From: Rhynochetos jubatus
Taxonomy: Eukaryota > Chordata > Aves > Eurypygiformes > Rhynochetidae
Assembly: GCA_027574665.1 (NCBI GenBank)
Contig: CM050690.1
Location: 38,664,665 to 38,728,664 of the forward strand
Direction: 5' to 3'
Length of the DNA stretch: 64,000 nt
Shown: one piece after another, positions 1 through 15,300 of the stretch
How positions within the stretch are numbered: the first letter of the stretch is position 1
Layout of the letters: each line of letters starts with the position of its first letter
Program-made: the position numbers and the translations under genes
Notes under the pieces: generated by a model
The model's database searches: none
What the model was told of the DNA's origin: nothing
What the model saw: only the letters and a program-made list of their open reading frames with translations

Positions 1-243
1 GACTGTAAAGTATTGGGCAGTGTAGTACAAGACCATGGCTGAGTCTGTTTTGGGGAGGGATGCGGACCTCTGCAGGTCACCAACTCGTGCAGGCTGGCAA
101 GGACTCTATGGAAGGACTCATAACAGGCTGTCTCCTTACCTGAGCCCTACATTCTTCTGTGTAGACTTAAGGAATAAAACTATTAATTAAGAAGGTGGAG
201 CTCAAAATAAAACCAACTATCATCAGTCATGAAGGAAACTCAC
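1..243 (-). other. start of the following FOCAD intron
   Basis: This is sequence after the donor at 238-243. No further exon is seen before the window edge. Confidence 0.75.
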
Positions 244-333
244 TTGTACTCCAGACTGGTGTCAAAGCAGCAGTCTTCTAGCACATCCAGGGACTTCATT
301 AGAACTAAGTTCATCTGCTGACCAGCAACATCC
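244..333 (-). CDS. FOCAD: FOCAD exon 21 of the window (29 codons, split at both ends)
   Basis: The acceptor is tttttgtag and the donor GTGAGT. The 90-nt exon reads (G)DVAGQQMNLVLMKS, then LDVLEDCCFDTSLEY, leaving AA for the next exon. The gene continues to the left of the window (C-terminal region). Confidence 0.95.
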
Positions 334-3300
334 CTACAAAAACAGAACAGAAATCAGAAAAATCCAAAACACATGTCTGCTCTTTAAATCATATGGCACA
401 TTAAGCCTCCTGCTGTGGCTGAACATGCCCATGAGCAGCATTGTTTTCTTGCTGTAACAGGTTCTCATATTAGTCTGTAAGCAGTAGCTATATGAGTGGT
501 CACCTGTATCACAAACATCCTCATACAAATAATAAAACATATTCAGACCTTAAGTGTCAACCATTACTGCCACAACACCCAGAAAGAAACCCAGCAACCA
601 GAATTTGTAAAACATGCCTGAAAGTAGCAGGGGGATACTGACAGCACATGATCTCAGCTAGACCTTTAACTATTTATAAGCTGAAAATTCATGACATTAA
701 GATATTAGTGCTGTAAAAAGTCTCTCTCCATCTCTTTGCCTAACTTACTGATAGAAAAAGGGAACATTTACATTTCACTCCAAAAACATCATAGGGAATC
801 CCCTCTTACAAAGAATGTACACAATTTTTCTTAATAATCAGGACATCTTTAACACAAACTAACTCTATGCTTCGATACCAGTTTTAGCTACATACCCTCA
901 AGTTTTGCTGTTGCTGCAAGTCAATGCTTGGAAGAATGTATGAGGCTAAGCTTTGAAATTGTGCAGGGCAGTGAAAGAGAAAACACTAATTTAGTCCTTA
1001 AGAACTTTCAATATAAATTCATTCATTTCAGCACTCCTTGCCAAACAAACAAATAAAACCCAAAAACCCATTCACATACTCCAAAACACCATGCTGATCT
1101 AATGTCATTCTCTTAAGAGCCTTTTAATGCCTGTGAGTATCTCAGCTGTCACCACTGGCTAATCACCCAGAGATGGTCAACCCCCAAATTATGTGGCAGA
1201 GTCAAAGGCAGCAAGGCATCAAGACACCGATGCACAAAGACTAGAATACAGTAATGCAGTAGTGTTTTAACCAAGGCAGGCACATCAGAAACGTTAGCTT
1301 CGCTGAGCCCATTAACAACAGACAGCCAAATCTGCCTGATACCTGTGCTTGTGCACCACTTAAACATTTATTAGGGGTATATAGGCAGACAGAATCCCTT
1401 GTAGTCAAGAAGGCTGGAGGAGTATTAAGCTAAACTTTCCTCTTCATTTGTCTGGAATCAATGGAAATTTGTAACTGACACCAACCCTTCTGGAGGCATC
1501 TTCTACTAACTTTAGAACATCTTTTTGCTACCAACACAGCCATAACAGCACACTCTAATGACAGTCCATTACACCACTTCTGTTGTAGCTGCATCCCTGT
1601 ACGTGTAACTCACAACGTAAGTGGACACGATCCAGTGTTCAGAGCACCACTGAGACAGGAACAGATGAGAATTGGGAATTATTTTACAATTAAGCCTCCT
1701 AAGGCAGCTAGCCCCTTTAAAAGCATACATGTGGCACTTCTGGCTGACTGCTTTGCACATGTACCTTAGGATACTATGAAAACTAATAATTCATCCTGAA
1801 AGAATGGCAAAATATCCCAGGATAGTGAGAGGTGGGGAGGCAGGAGGAGTGTGTAAAGACTGATAATAAAAGAAACCTTTTAAGAAATGTTGCAAAGCCC
1901 CTAAAGAATCATTTGCCTATGACATGTAAATACTTTAATACCTCAGAGATTAAGACCACGTACAGAAAATCAAAAATTACTTGCCCACCCATATTACATA
2001 AGGTAATCCTTACCCGACTTTTTCTTCATATAAACGTGCAATAAACATTCCCAAACCAAGGCCCATGTGGATTTGAACAGCTTGAGACTCATCAGCATTT
2101 GGTTTCCCAGGTAACCTCTCAGTCAGCATTTTCAGGACCTCTTCAACCTTCTCCTTGCATGATACAATGAAAACTGGCACGAGGAGAGACAAAGCAGTGG
2201 CTGCACAGGAACGAGCTATACTACTAGCAGTATTTTCACCTGAATAGGATTTCTAGAAAAACATAAAAAAAAAAAATTCTTTTATTTTCCCTTGGAGTAT
2301 GAAAATACTGCTTTCCAGGTAGTAACACCCAGCACCTTAGGAATTTAAAATAAATACTTATACAGCAAACAGCAGCACAGACATATTGCAATCCAGCAAT
2401 AAACAGTATTGCATGTAACTGCCTATGGTAACTTTTCCACCTGCCTACCTTGAAAGCAGCTTAAAACTAGAGTAATTCAGAAAACAATTTCTACATGTAA
2501 ATAAGACTGTTAAATATGAAACTGTAAACAAAGGATAAGAGAGGATGCAACTAGAATTTAACAGCTAGCCTGCACATGAATACTTTGGTCTATTCTAGTT
2601 TTCACCTTCCTTGTTAAAACGTCCAGCAGCATGATCAGAAGGACAGAAACCAGCCATGACGCTAATGTACTTTCATAATGACAACACACTAATAATATAC
2701 TGAGTTAGAAAAAGCACTACCTTAAAAAAATCACACCTAGGATGACAAATATTGTGAGATCTTGCAAGATTACCAGCAGAGGCGCTTCCTAGAAGAAAGA
2801 TCCCTTACAAAGGTTTTAAATTCCTTTCCATTTTGAAAGGTAAAATCCATGTAGCGACCTCTACTTACAAAGCAATGGACTGACTGTAAGTAAGTGATAA
2901 ATATACATTAGGTTATTTCCACATGCAAATCTAAAAAGGAAAAAAAAAAAATCCCATAAGGATGCAAGGCACTCTGCAAGACAGTTATTTCTATTGTGTG
3001 CCTTGGAACTCTACAAGCATAAGATTCTCTTATTTTTTTAAAACAGAGTACATTTTAGAAAGGAAATATTGTCACAACGTTCCATGCCAAAGACACCTTT
3101 TCAAAGCAGCATTATTTTCAAAGGCAGGAGGTCGCAGAACAATTTGGCAAGAACTTCTAGTGCCAGCCAAGTAGCTGATTCTCCTTACATCCAATCAGTC
3201 TAGTGTTTATTTAACAATAACAGAGATTTGGTGATCCATGTCCCCTGTCAGCGATGCCAAGCGTTACATGCCAGAGCTGACTCATCAGTAATTTTCAGCT

Positions 3301-6300
3301 TTTTGATCCTACCATCTCACTCCTGGACTGAACAGAGTTTGTGAATGCAGTAATGTTTTCTAACCAGAACTTCATTAACAATACATTAGCAGGCTGGAAT
3401 TTGGCCTTGTAGGACCCAAGATCCCTTCTACGTTCACAACACAAGAAATCTACAACCAGGTTGTCTTGACCACATAGAATCAAGAGTTAGCAGGATCTAT
3501 TCCTTAAGGTCTATACTGAGTTTTCAGTCCACCTCCACGTCCTGCTTAAGAACTGCCTGATACTTACATGGCTTCAGAATTTCAGGCTGATGATCACACT
3601 GCAAGCACATATGATACAACTTGGACTGGCCCTCAGGGGTTCAAGAAGTACCGTAAAATAAGAATCACTGTCTCTGTAACTATTAGTATTGCTAAAGTAT
3701 GTATTTCAGAGACCTAAGGAATGGTGTCAGAATCACTCGAGAATTTGATGGTCTGAGGAGAGCCTGTTCATGTTAGGTGGTTTTGTTTTGTACATATCTG
3801 CTCAATATTCTAGGTTTTGAAGGGGTTTTTTTGTTTGTTTTCAAAATTTCCTCTGTTCATGTATCCTCACATGTAGTTTGTACTATTTTAGTAATAAAGA
3901 CAAAAATTCAACGCAAACGCAAATCTAAGCAGAAAACACAATGAAAGGAAAAAAAAATCAAGCACCAAAACAAACCAAAAAACCAAAACCACCAAAAGTT
4001 TTGATTGTCCTGTATTACAACTACTACAGGGCAAAACTCCACACTAAGAACTGCAGGTATGAAATACAAACGGCCTTTTAGACCACCATACGTACCTGGT
4101 AGAACCATGGGAAGACTTGACCTTTAGGATGATAGCGACTATTCACAATACTGAAAAGGGTCTCTGTCACCATAGATATCCATTTTTTTGTAGAAATAAA
4201 ATCAGGTTCAGTCTGCAAAAATAAAACCAAAAAATTTCTCGATATTTTTTCTTAAATCAGGTCCTACCTAATTTCTTAAATCAGCTCAGCAGCTGATGAG
4301 CTATGAGCCATCAGAAATGACATGATTTTGTCATTCTTATGTAAGTACCCAGCATGATTTACTTGCAGATGCACACCCTCCAGACGCTACTTTTGATCAG
4401 GTACTATTCAGTGAAAGCAAAAACAATGACGAAAGAGGCTGTCTGGTTTCCATGTCCACTATCTCATCTCACAAAACCAGCAAATAAATGTGTTAGTCAA
4501 GTTTCTTGTGAGAAGGCGCTACACTGATCGCTTTTGTAGTGATCACACAGCAGCTACCAGATGGCATTCGCTGGGCAGGGTGAAATCTGAACCGTAGTAT
4601 GTGAAGTTCTTCACATCTACTTACCAGCCCCCACAAACACCTGGTCATATTGCTTCATTACATCCCAACTAAGAGTAGAGAGTCTTTCCCAGGTTGACTC
4701 ACCTCAGGCATCCCTTCAGTGTCTGAGGAAAGGCTGCTTTCATATTTGGCTACAGCAACTGCAAGACCAGTTAAGGCCAAAATAGAGTTTCCTTTCACCA
4801 CTGGGCTGTCTCTGGACAGGAAAAGGCAAACAGTTAAGAAGTGTAACAGAGATGCAGGCAACGAAACATGTATCTCAGTGCAGGAAAGTTAAGATACAGG
4901 TGGTCGAGGAGGGAAAGCCTTTGTACCTAGCAAGTTTATTGGGCTGTCTTTTAGCTGAGCAAAAGTCTGTCACATTTTGCCTTCAGGAATTAAGGAATGA
5001 ATGGGGGAGAGAAGCGTTTCAGTCTTTTTTCTTGTTTGTCTTTTATATAAAGCCTACCACACACAAAGTTGTACAGAATCAGAAGCTTGCTTTCACTATA
5101 ACGAGGACTGCCACCCTGCAGAGCAAGGAGCACCCCATAGAAATGCAACCGTTGCCCCTAGCTCTACACAGGACAACACAAAAAAACCCCATCTCTTCAC
5201 ACAGAGAATTCTAGACAGGCAGCTGCCACTTCACTGCAACAGCTCCTGTTCAGGAGACTTAGCAGAGCAGCCACCAACAAAATCTCAGCTTAAAAAAAAG
5301 TTCCGAGTTACTCTCCTATGCTATGAAAATATTAACATCATGGAAAATGACTAGATTCAAAGAGTACTAGCTTTTACCTCAGTACAAACTTAAGGACCTC
5401 AAAAAAAAAAAAAATCTGCAACCTACAAACAAGAGAACATAACTGTTCAGTTTCATGAAAAGATAGATGTCAATATCCCAGTCATTCCCAGAAAAAACAT
5501 ACTGCAATATAATCCTGCTGGAACTCTCTCACTTGTTTTACAATGGCAGCTGAACAATACAACTGCACTAGACCACTTACAGTCTTACTTTGGACCAGTA
5601 CACAGCACATTAGTTTCTGCACCACCCTTTCACTTCTAAAAACTTCCTGAAAGCCATGTGCTAATTCCAAATGAACAAGCCTGTCACAATCTGAAAACAT
5701 GTAATTTCTTGCCTTGTGGGCATCTGGGCAAAAGAAAGGTATGCTAGCAAAAAACACAACAGTTTTGAAGAGCCCATGCTCCACTAACAGCCAACTTTGA
5801 GATAAATGAAGCTACTCGAGGCAAACAGTTTGCTAGTTAAAAAACCCCAGACTAATAGTGCATATAGCACTACCCAAACTATGCAAAACATTGTCCATTA
5901 GCCTTTCTAATACTAAGTGGTAAAAATCTTAAAGCACAAGGTGGGGAAGAGTTCCTTTCCTGAAGGGCAGTCATGTGAAATCATGGAATAGTCAGATAAA
6001 TTGCAGAAAATTTTATCTTACATCTTCTGCCACAAAAAAAGAACTTACTCTCATCTGTACTAAGTTATCCGTTCTTACCTGGAAGTACCTTTGATGATAT
6101 CGGTCAGCATATCTCTGACCCTGCAACCAAAACAGAATTTATTCCATGTTCATTATACTGTCGCATGATGTCAGCTATTTTCCCCTTAAACATGTCCATT
6201 TTAGGTTAACAATTATCTATCAGAAGACACCACAAATTAATCACAACCATTAAAACTGTAAAAATGCTTACATACCATCCAAGATTTCTTCAAGCTCATG

Positions 6301-9300
6301 TGCACTACCGATGTTTTACAAAGGGCTCTTATTTGACTTCATAACACTTTTCGTAAAATGAAGGTTCATGCAATAGCCATAAATCTGGTATTTGAGCTGT
6401 TACACAGAAGTTTTTGGATCATCGAACTATGTTGTAGCATAGTAAAATTACAATGTTTTGCAACGGACAACAATTTATCCGACACTTATTATACTCCTGG
6501 AAACCACTCCAGGCAGTTATGCTATTAGACAGTTTAGTAACCTGAATCCCGTTAAATGAAAGCCACAGGAGTAGTTACAGTTTTTTACACATGACTGAAG
6601 TTGATTTATAACAGGCTACTTGTAGTATCATAGAATGGTTTAGGTTGGAATGGACCTTAAAGATCAGTTTTGCATTCATATCAAGACAGAAGCAGAGATG
6701 CAGTGCATCTTCTATACTGCCAGGTTTCAGTGAGGAAAGAGATCCTCTATACCACGAGATCCAATACCATTCTGGCCATGACTGCCATCCTACAGAAAAA
6801 AGATAAATGCCAATCACAGTTCCACAACACGTGATTGCAAGACTAAAAATGCATGTCTTGCAAACTAGGGCTGTATAAGACAGTTATGCTCAAGCTTCAA
6901 AAGAAACCTACTCAGGCTTTCCTTCATAACCATACTGGTTCTGCACACAGTTTCAGACCCACCTACACTAGAAACACACCAACTTGGTAAGCACCAACGC
7001 AAAATTTCACAGTACTTATACAATAAAGCATTAGCACTGAAGTTTATACCAAGCTGTCCACAATCAGGTTAAACCCAGTGGGCAACATAAATGCTTACTG
7101 GGTACTGCAGTTAGAGCCCTGAAGCACCAAGCAATTAAGGAGGAACAGAAAAAGACATGGAAGCTAACACCAGGCTCCCGCTTCACTTACTGCTTTGATT
7201 TCTCTATGGTTAAAGGGAATTCTGCTCATTTTTGACATAGGTTACATTATTTACTATTACAGCGCAGAAATCAGCTCAGAAGAAATCTGCAAAAGCAGCA
7301 TTGCTATAGGAATTCTTCTCACCTGGAAAATGTTTCCTCTTTATACCTTATCAAGAAAGGGAATGGCCAGAGCAACAACAGAAAACTGTTGCACTACTAC
7401 ATAAGAATCTGTTCTACGATACCATATCATTACAGATCTTACTATGAAACCCTCTAATTTAGACCTGGCTGGAATAAAAACAACAGACAAATTTTAAATT
7501 CCTGTTCAGTGGGAGTTAGTAACACCTATCTGACTGAAAAGGGCAAAGGGCATTTCAATTTTAGCACACGCATGGCTAAATCCTGACAGACAGACACACT
7601 CCTCGGCTGACTGAATCAGAAGCAGATGAGGACATAAATCAGGACGTAAACCAAGCATCATGTGCTTGGTTTTAAACAACATCCTCAGGCTCAACGCTGC
7701 CAACTTACCATACAAACTGAGAAGTGTCTCAGTTCACTTCAACATACCTCATACCCTGGCTTACATTTATTTTACCCAGACATTTTCAGTTAGAAACTCT
7801 ACAAGTAAGCTTTGCTCTTTGTATAATCCTTTTGCTTTAACATAACTCAAAACAAATAGTTTTCCATTCCTTCCAGCTGCTCACCCTACATCATCTTGGA
7901 CACTGTCGAGTGGAAGGTACCTGTGAACCTGTGCATATGGGAATCCTTACAGTTACCCAGTAGACTTTTTTCTCACTTCCCACCCCACCTGGCCCTGGTC
8001 ACTGTATCTGCTGTTTGGTTACCCCGCTCCTTTCCCCCCCGCCTCCATTAGTGCTCATACACTCTTTAAACATGCAAAACTAAAGGCTTTGAAGTCTTGC
8101 CATCCTCTGCTCCCTCACTTGCTGTTACAAGTGATAAGAAGCAGACAGGCACTTCCTTACCAGAGCCAGGCCGTAAATTGTTTGTATTGCACCTCTTCAG
8201 GATCCTCTTTTCCATGTTTTAACTGCATCTCGAGCTCTGCCTGCCTGCCCTGCAGAATTACAGAATAAGTCAGAAGTGGATCTTGTGTGACCAATCATCA
8301 TAAGCTTTATTCAGAGAACATTTATGTAATGGATGAAGACTTTCACTCGAGAGCTACTTCGTAAGTGAACTTGACTGCTTTTCATAAGGATTCCCACTGT
8401 AATGCACAATATATTAAGCCAAATAATTATTTTTTTTTATTCTGAGTGAGGAAAATAAGCACAGATGGCACAAACGGCCACAGATACTGAGACATCTTTC
8501 CAAGTCACATCTCTCCTAGTCCATGCAAAAAGACAAGATGCCTTGGGAAGGGGTACAACCATCAGGAAATGAGATTTGGAAACCTGTTAACCAAAATGGA
8601 TTCTAAAAGTAGAAGATCACTTTCTTAATTCACTACTTAGGTGGGGGGGGGGGAAATAAAAATATGAGGAATTCTGCTCTATGACCCCAACCTCCCTGTG
8701 ATCTCCTGCAACAGTTCTTTCTGCACCTTATAGGAGATGATATGGATGCTGGCCTCTAACAATTGTTATCTAAATGTGTTAAGCAGTTTTGCTTTGATGT
8801 TCAGTCTCCAACTGTGAGACAACCACATCTCAACTTGTTTAGGCTGTCAGTTACTGCTGCCATATAAGCTCTTTTTCAGGTACTGAATGCTTGTAGTTTG
8901 GGTGTGCCTAAAAAAACCTGAGAAAACAAGAGAGTCAATCTTGTAAATCAAGATGTCACTCAAAAGGTGACTCTCCACAGAGATTAAAGGAGCATATACA
9001 CCACACTGACTAAAGACTGCACAGCAAGTACGCAAAAACCTGTTGTGGTTTACCCAAACATATAAACGTTGTCTTAAGTTCTGTACTACATCAAGGCCTG
9101 TAAGATCATCATGATTAGGTCAATTTTGGTCTCAAAAACACGCTGAATGCACAAATTGGCAGAAGTGCTTAAACATGCAAGTGGACATAATAAAAGACAA
9201 AAGTACTTTCAGGTGTTGTATTGGGTTTGAGTGGTGGGGTTTTGGTAGCAGGGAAGGGGCTACTGGGGTGACTCCTGTAAGAACCTGCTGGAAGCTTCCC

Positions 9301-12300
9301 TGGCTCCAAGTTGGACCTATCTCTGGTCAGGGCTGAGCCCACCAACGACAGTTACCTCTATGGTAACATATTTAAGAGGAGAAAAAATGTCCTGGGGAAC
9401 CAGCAGTGGAGAGAGGGGTGGGATGTGACAGAGACAGCCAGCCAGACACCCAGGTCAGTGCTGAAAGGCGGGAGGAGGTGGCTGGAACAGAGTTTCCCCT
9501 CAGGCCCCGATGAAAGGGCAGGCTGTGCCTTCCAGCCATGGAGGGTCATGGGGGAGCAGAGACCCCCCTGCAGCCTGAGGAGGGCCCCACACCGGAGCAG
9601 GAGGATGTGCCTGAAGAAGTCCATGGCCCCACAGGAAGTCCATGCTGAAGCAGGCTGCTCCTGAAGGACTGCACTCCATGGAAGGGACCAACACTGGATC
9701 AGTTTGTGAAGAACTGCAGACCTTGGGAAGGACTTGCACCAGAGAAGTTGGTGGAGGACTGTCTCCTGTGTGTCTCCTGCTCCTGCTGGAGCAGGGGCAG
9801 AGTGTGAGGATCCCTCCCCTTGAGGAGGAAGGAGCGGCAGAGACAGCATGTGATGGACTGACTAGAAAATCTCTATCCCCCTGTGCTGCTGGAGGGAGGA
9901 GGCAGAGAAATGGGGAGCAAAGCTAAGCCCAAGGAGAAGGGAGGGGTGGGGTGAAAGTGGTTTTAAGATCTGGTTTTATTTCATGTTACCCTACTCTGAT
10001 CTGACTGGTGACAAATTAAATACGTTTTCCCCAGTCAAGTCTGTTTTGCCCATGACCATAACGGGTGAGTGCTCCCTCCCTGACATTGTCTCAACTCACC
10101 AGCCTCTCCTCCCAATCCCACCACAGGGAGGACTGAGCAAGCAGCCACGTGGTGCTGAGCTGCCGTCTGGGCTTAAACCATGAGAGGTGTCCAAAGGGAA
10201 AAAAATCCTCACGAGTGTTTTGCAGAACTGGACTCTCTGAATGCCTGCTTCCAAACCATAGGAATGGTTACTAGCTGTTCAGAAATGCTGAATTACGTAC
10301 TATCCAGAGTACTCATCTTACACTGTAGTCTATTTCAGCCATCTCAGATGAAATGTACTATAGAAGTAAAGAGCTGTTAAAGATACTAGATCTCCAGAGG
10401 CAACAAAAATAGGATCTATCGCCCTGTAAAGTGCCATGATATCCTAGAGAGGCTTTCAGAAACAAGTCTGGTAAATGTCAAGCTTCTCCTGAAACCCTGC
10501 CTCAAAGGGGAAACAAAACAGGAAAGTAATTAAACACAAGCAGCTATGGCCCCCTCTGCAGTTACGACCTAAAATTACAACTTGAATAGCTGCTGTCTGC
10601 TTTGTAATGGAGCTGGCTCGACTTAGAATCTGATATTTTGCCGATGGCCAAGATAAAATTTGTTTTGAAAATGTTACAGAAGCATATGTTTTGCTGTGCA
10701 GCGAAACAAGGAACAGTCAAAGCTTCTAGAATTCAGTCAGCAACCTGAGATGCTGACACCAAAACCAGCTGATGTGGCCTGGAAATACAAACAAATAAGC
10801 CCTTCTAGTAGCACAAAGAGAACCTTCTAGAAGGCAGCTATTTGTTGGAGGGTTTTTAGATCACTTTCTGTTGAAAAACCAAATTCCATTACATAGTTCT
10901 AGGTATCAGGTCGGCTAACGTAATGAAAGGTTTTAAGATACTGCCTAATCACCAGACTGAGTAGAAAAATCAATAGACAAGTCCCTCGACATTACATGCT
11001 GGTTAAGAGAGGTTCTGTTTGAGGAATCAGTCCTTGATAGCTTCTGCCTCCTTTGTGATACTATTATTATAAAATTTATAAACAAAATAATAGGCTAGAC
11101 CTCTAGCTAAAATTTCACATTCTAAAAATTCTAAAAATTGACACATTCTGCAACTTAAAACAGGAACAAGACCACAAGAATCTGAACTGTAAGCAGAAGT
11201 AATATGTCTACAACATATCCCATACTGTGCTGACATTGACTCATTTTTATTTCCTCTTCTTAAATTTTATTATTAACACCTCAAGCTTTATTTTTAATTT
11301 ACTGTAACTTGCACGGATGTTCTTGCTGGTAAAAATAAAACTTGTACCACTTGAATGAGTATTAATGTGCACAACATCATATACTTCAAAATTACCTGCA
11401 GGACTGCACTGTAGGTTCGACTCATAAAGCCTAACCAGGACTGCGGCAGCAGTATGGACCGGTGCCATTCAGAAGGTTGAATGTTAACCTGTGCAACACA
11501 CCAGGAGGGGTAGAAGTGGTTACATTAAAGTCTAACATATGCAGGATGTACATTCTACAACCTGTAATTCTCAGGCAATCTTCTTCTCACAAGACATTAC
11601 ATATGGCTGCAGGAAACTAAAATTATGATGTACTTTGTTTTCCTTTCTGGTTTTACTCACACTATGTTACCTGCAACTTCACTACCCAGGCCAGACAAAA
11701 TTAGCTGCTTCAGTTCAATAGACAATTGATCCCTGAGAGAGCAGTGGAATTACATGTGGCAGTAAGCACAACACTTAGTAGCACTGGTAGACAAAAATAT
11801 GTGAGTAACAAAGATGTTAGCGCATTTTATGTTTATCATGGGCTTTGTAAATCTTAGCTGCTTCTAAAAGCTTTAAACAGACATTTAAAATAAATACAGA
11901 TACTTTAAAATAAATACAAGTAGATGACTATCTAAAATACAGGGGAGATGATTCAAAAGGAGTTTGCATCCAAGTCTGGGGTATATACTGTGTTCAAGTA
12001 TTTAGTGGAAACTTCCTTTAAGGAAACGAATTGTTTAAAAAGAGAAAGGAATAACAAAGCTTCTTTCTAGGAAGCACCAATATAGAAATAACAGGAGGAA
12101 AACAACACTGCCCCAAATCTAGTTTAAAGAACTACGCAACAGCTCTCCCTCCCTGCCTCCAAATGTCACACAGGCGTGACAGCCGCAACTTCACAACAGA
12201 AGAATAACTCCAACAGTCAACTACACAATCTGATGTATGTGGACAGACTTCCTCAGTGGTCTAAGGTTGTTTTCTTCAGCAGGCACCACACCAAACTGAC

Positions 12301-15300
12301 TCAAAGTCTTTCCAGAGCACGTTGAAAATCAAAAATGAAGTGATCTCAGTAACAAGCCATTTTCTAACCCTTGGTAGCTTCATGAAGTAATTACAGGGGT
12401 AAGTTAAACAGAACGGGTCACAAATGCAAGGCCTCTGAGAAAGGTTTTCCAGACCTACCCCTCTCCTTGCAATCTGCACATTATGTAATTTATAAATCAA
12501 AACATATTAATTCACAAAACACGTGTATCGCAGCTCATTAGTACAGTCTCTATTACCCATTCTCCATTACTGTCTTAATTGCAGCAACATTTTATTAAAG
12601 ATAGGAGGTCAGGTGTCCCCTCCTTTTAAACTGCTGAGTTTTCAGATCCACAACAACATAAGCTCTATAATTACAATTGCAAGAGGTTATTGTTATATCT
12701 CATCATATTCTACAGTGGGCATACTGAATTGATTTTTCTTGCTACCATCCTATTATTTCCACTGTCTGCCTCTACGAAAAAGATGAAAAAAAAGGTCATT
12801 GCAGCCATTTAGACTCCATTGGAAATAACTTATTTAATCTCAGCAGATTCCAGAGTAATCAGTTTTTAATAAAGGAAAGGCAAACACGTCAGGTTGAGGT
12901 AAGATGGGATATCTCTCAGTATCCACTCTTCAAGGCCTATACTTTCTATTTCTAAATTAAAAGAACATGTCAGACTTCCTGAGTTATGGAAAAACCCTGT
13001 AAGCTGTGATCAAAAATGGCGCAAAGCCCACCTACAGTAACTAAACTTGCCAGGCTTAATCCCAGAAGGTTGTTTTTCTTTCTTTTTATTCCTTCTATTA
13101 TTTGTTTTATTTCAGAGACTAGTCACTATTAACTAGGAAAACACTCCATGCCTAAAGGTATGCAAACCCCTTTCTCTACCGTGTGTTCCACTGGCCTCCT
13201 CTGTACAGAACGGTTAACCAAGATAAACAAATGGACTCTCCTTGTCAGTTAATTGTCTTCCTAAGTCTTCCTGCTTCACCTCCTCCATTTTCTGCCCCTC
13301 ATGATCTACATAAAGCCCTCAATATTATTTCTTTCCATTGATTTTATAATAAAACAAAGGACTGTACTAAAACTTCATGCTTAGTGTCAGTGGTGAACTT
13401 AAACCAGCTTTGATTAAGTGCTAATAAATCTATACAAATAAATACAATCTAGAAAGCAGCCAATCAAAAGATATGACCTATTCCACCCCACAGTCAATAT
13501 GCCCTGCAGAAAAAAAAAATCTCATCTTTAAATGACTCAGTAACACTAGTCCTTCCTTTTTAGTCAAAATTTTATTCACACACCCCTCATCAAATCCTCC
13601 AACTATCTGACAAGCAGTCAAGGCTCCAGCCAGAACTGTTTGCCTTCGGTTCATGAGGCATCTGCAGCAACTCCAGTGTTCCCCTTGGCCTCTACTCTGA
13701 AACTATCTTAGACTTACGGATTTAGGTTTATCTGGTCTCATGGCCATCTATGAAATCCACCATGTAACCCACACTTGTGCACCACAGGAAAAGCAAGCCT
13801 TCAAAACACTTCAGGTGCTTATGCAGAAAATACAAAGCTTTAGGTGTATTATTGCATTTAAAGCAATTAGACAACAGGGTCTAATTGGGAACGTATTATT
13901 AGCAGCTTGCACATCTTATCTGAAATCTGCAGATCTGCTTGATGACCAGCAGCACTGCTGCGTAGCTTTTGATTTATTGACTTTCTTCATGGCAGTAAAC
14001 ATTCTGCAGATATGTGGAATGAGAGGAAGACAAAAGGGAACAGAACATCTTCACATAATAAAGAACACCCAAGTAAAACTCATCTGTGACTGAAAATGAT
14101 CGGACACGGTGCTGAAGAGTAGCACACAAGCAGTGCTGACACCCACTATTTCAGTACAGGAAACCAGAAGCCTTTACTTCTCTATCACTGCATACACAGT
14201 GATCACAATTACATTATGTGTTGGTTAACTAATACTAGAAGCACAGGCAAAGCTGACCATAAGTGAAGTTCAGATTCTTTGGAGTGTGCAATTTATGTGT
14301 AAGAAGATACTGGTTGGGTGGGAGACACAGGGGAGGCTGAAGGGACTTCTGAACCAACAACAAGTGACTGAAACTGCCACGCTGCTCCTGGGATGTTCTT
14401 AGGAAGTAACATAGCCAGACCAGGCTGCCAAGGGCCTTTCAAGAAAGCTGCAGCCTGACACTGGAGGCGGTAAGAAACAGCATGAGCTAGGAGCTGGTAA
14501 TCTGAGCCTGTTCATCGATGCTTAAGAAGGATGTACTTCCCTGAAAAGACACAAAAGCACGGACTGTGTTGGCCAAAACTCAAGACAGGGAATACTGACA
14601 AGCCACAGGAGATACTACTGTCATGGCATGTTTTGCGTGCTTCTGCAAGACTGCTAAGTAATTTCAAATGAAACCAAAAGCATATTTCCTATCTCCAGTG
14701 CACTCCCAAAGGAGAAAAAACCCACACCCATAAATAAACAAACCCCACCAAATCAAACTACAACAACAAAAAACCAAACCAAACCAAAAAAACCCAAAAC
14801 AAAAGAAAACAAACACCATGGCAAGATCTATATGAGCTTTCTTTCAGCACTGGTGTCTCCGTGCATTGCTCACTTGCTTTGCACGGACACAAAGCCAGCA
14901 GAGGGCACATGAAACAAATTTAGGGAACAGTGAAATTCAGCATGTTTCTACCACTTCAGTGGGTATACAACTGAGATAATCCTGTTTAAAGAACGTATCA
15001 TGCCATTAAAATTTATGGCCCATCTTAAAATGTGCTGTAGAGCAGGAAGACTGGGAATCCCAGTAAATTCTTTTACTAAGTACAACAGATTTCCACCTCA
15101 ACAGGCCTGCTAACACACCTGGTCCCTAAATACAGCTCATCTCTAACAAACATATGGCTGTGAAGACGTGCTTTAGACAACACCACTATGTCACTGAAAT
15201 GTTTAGGCATATATTTAAATGCACTTCTCACATTTGAGACAAACTGCAGCCTCAGTGATTTCATATATAAGACTAGCATTACATATCTGTATCAATGAAA

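Noticed and set aside
4852-5354. Two overlapping plus-strand open frames of 117-120 codons
   Set aside because: Different frames of the same intronic sequence, without family resemblance or codon-usage signal.
9311-9926. Overlapping open frames of 94-163 codons on both strands
   Set aside because: They lie wholly inside the solo LTR at 9214-10182. Their length follows from its GC-rich, stop-poor composition, and no retroviral protein motif is present.
13740-14093. 117-codon plus-strand open frame
   Set aside because: No recognisable protein family, low complexity and no splice or start context; it lies inside a FOCAD intron. The region was kept only for its inverted repeat.
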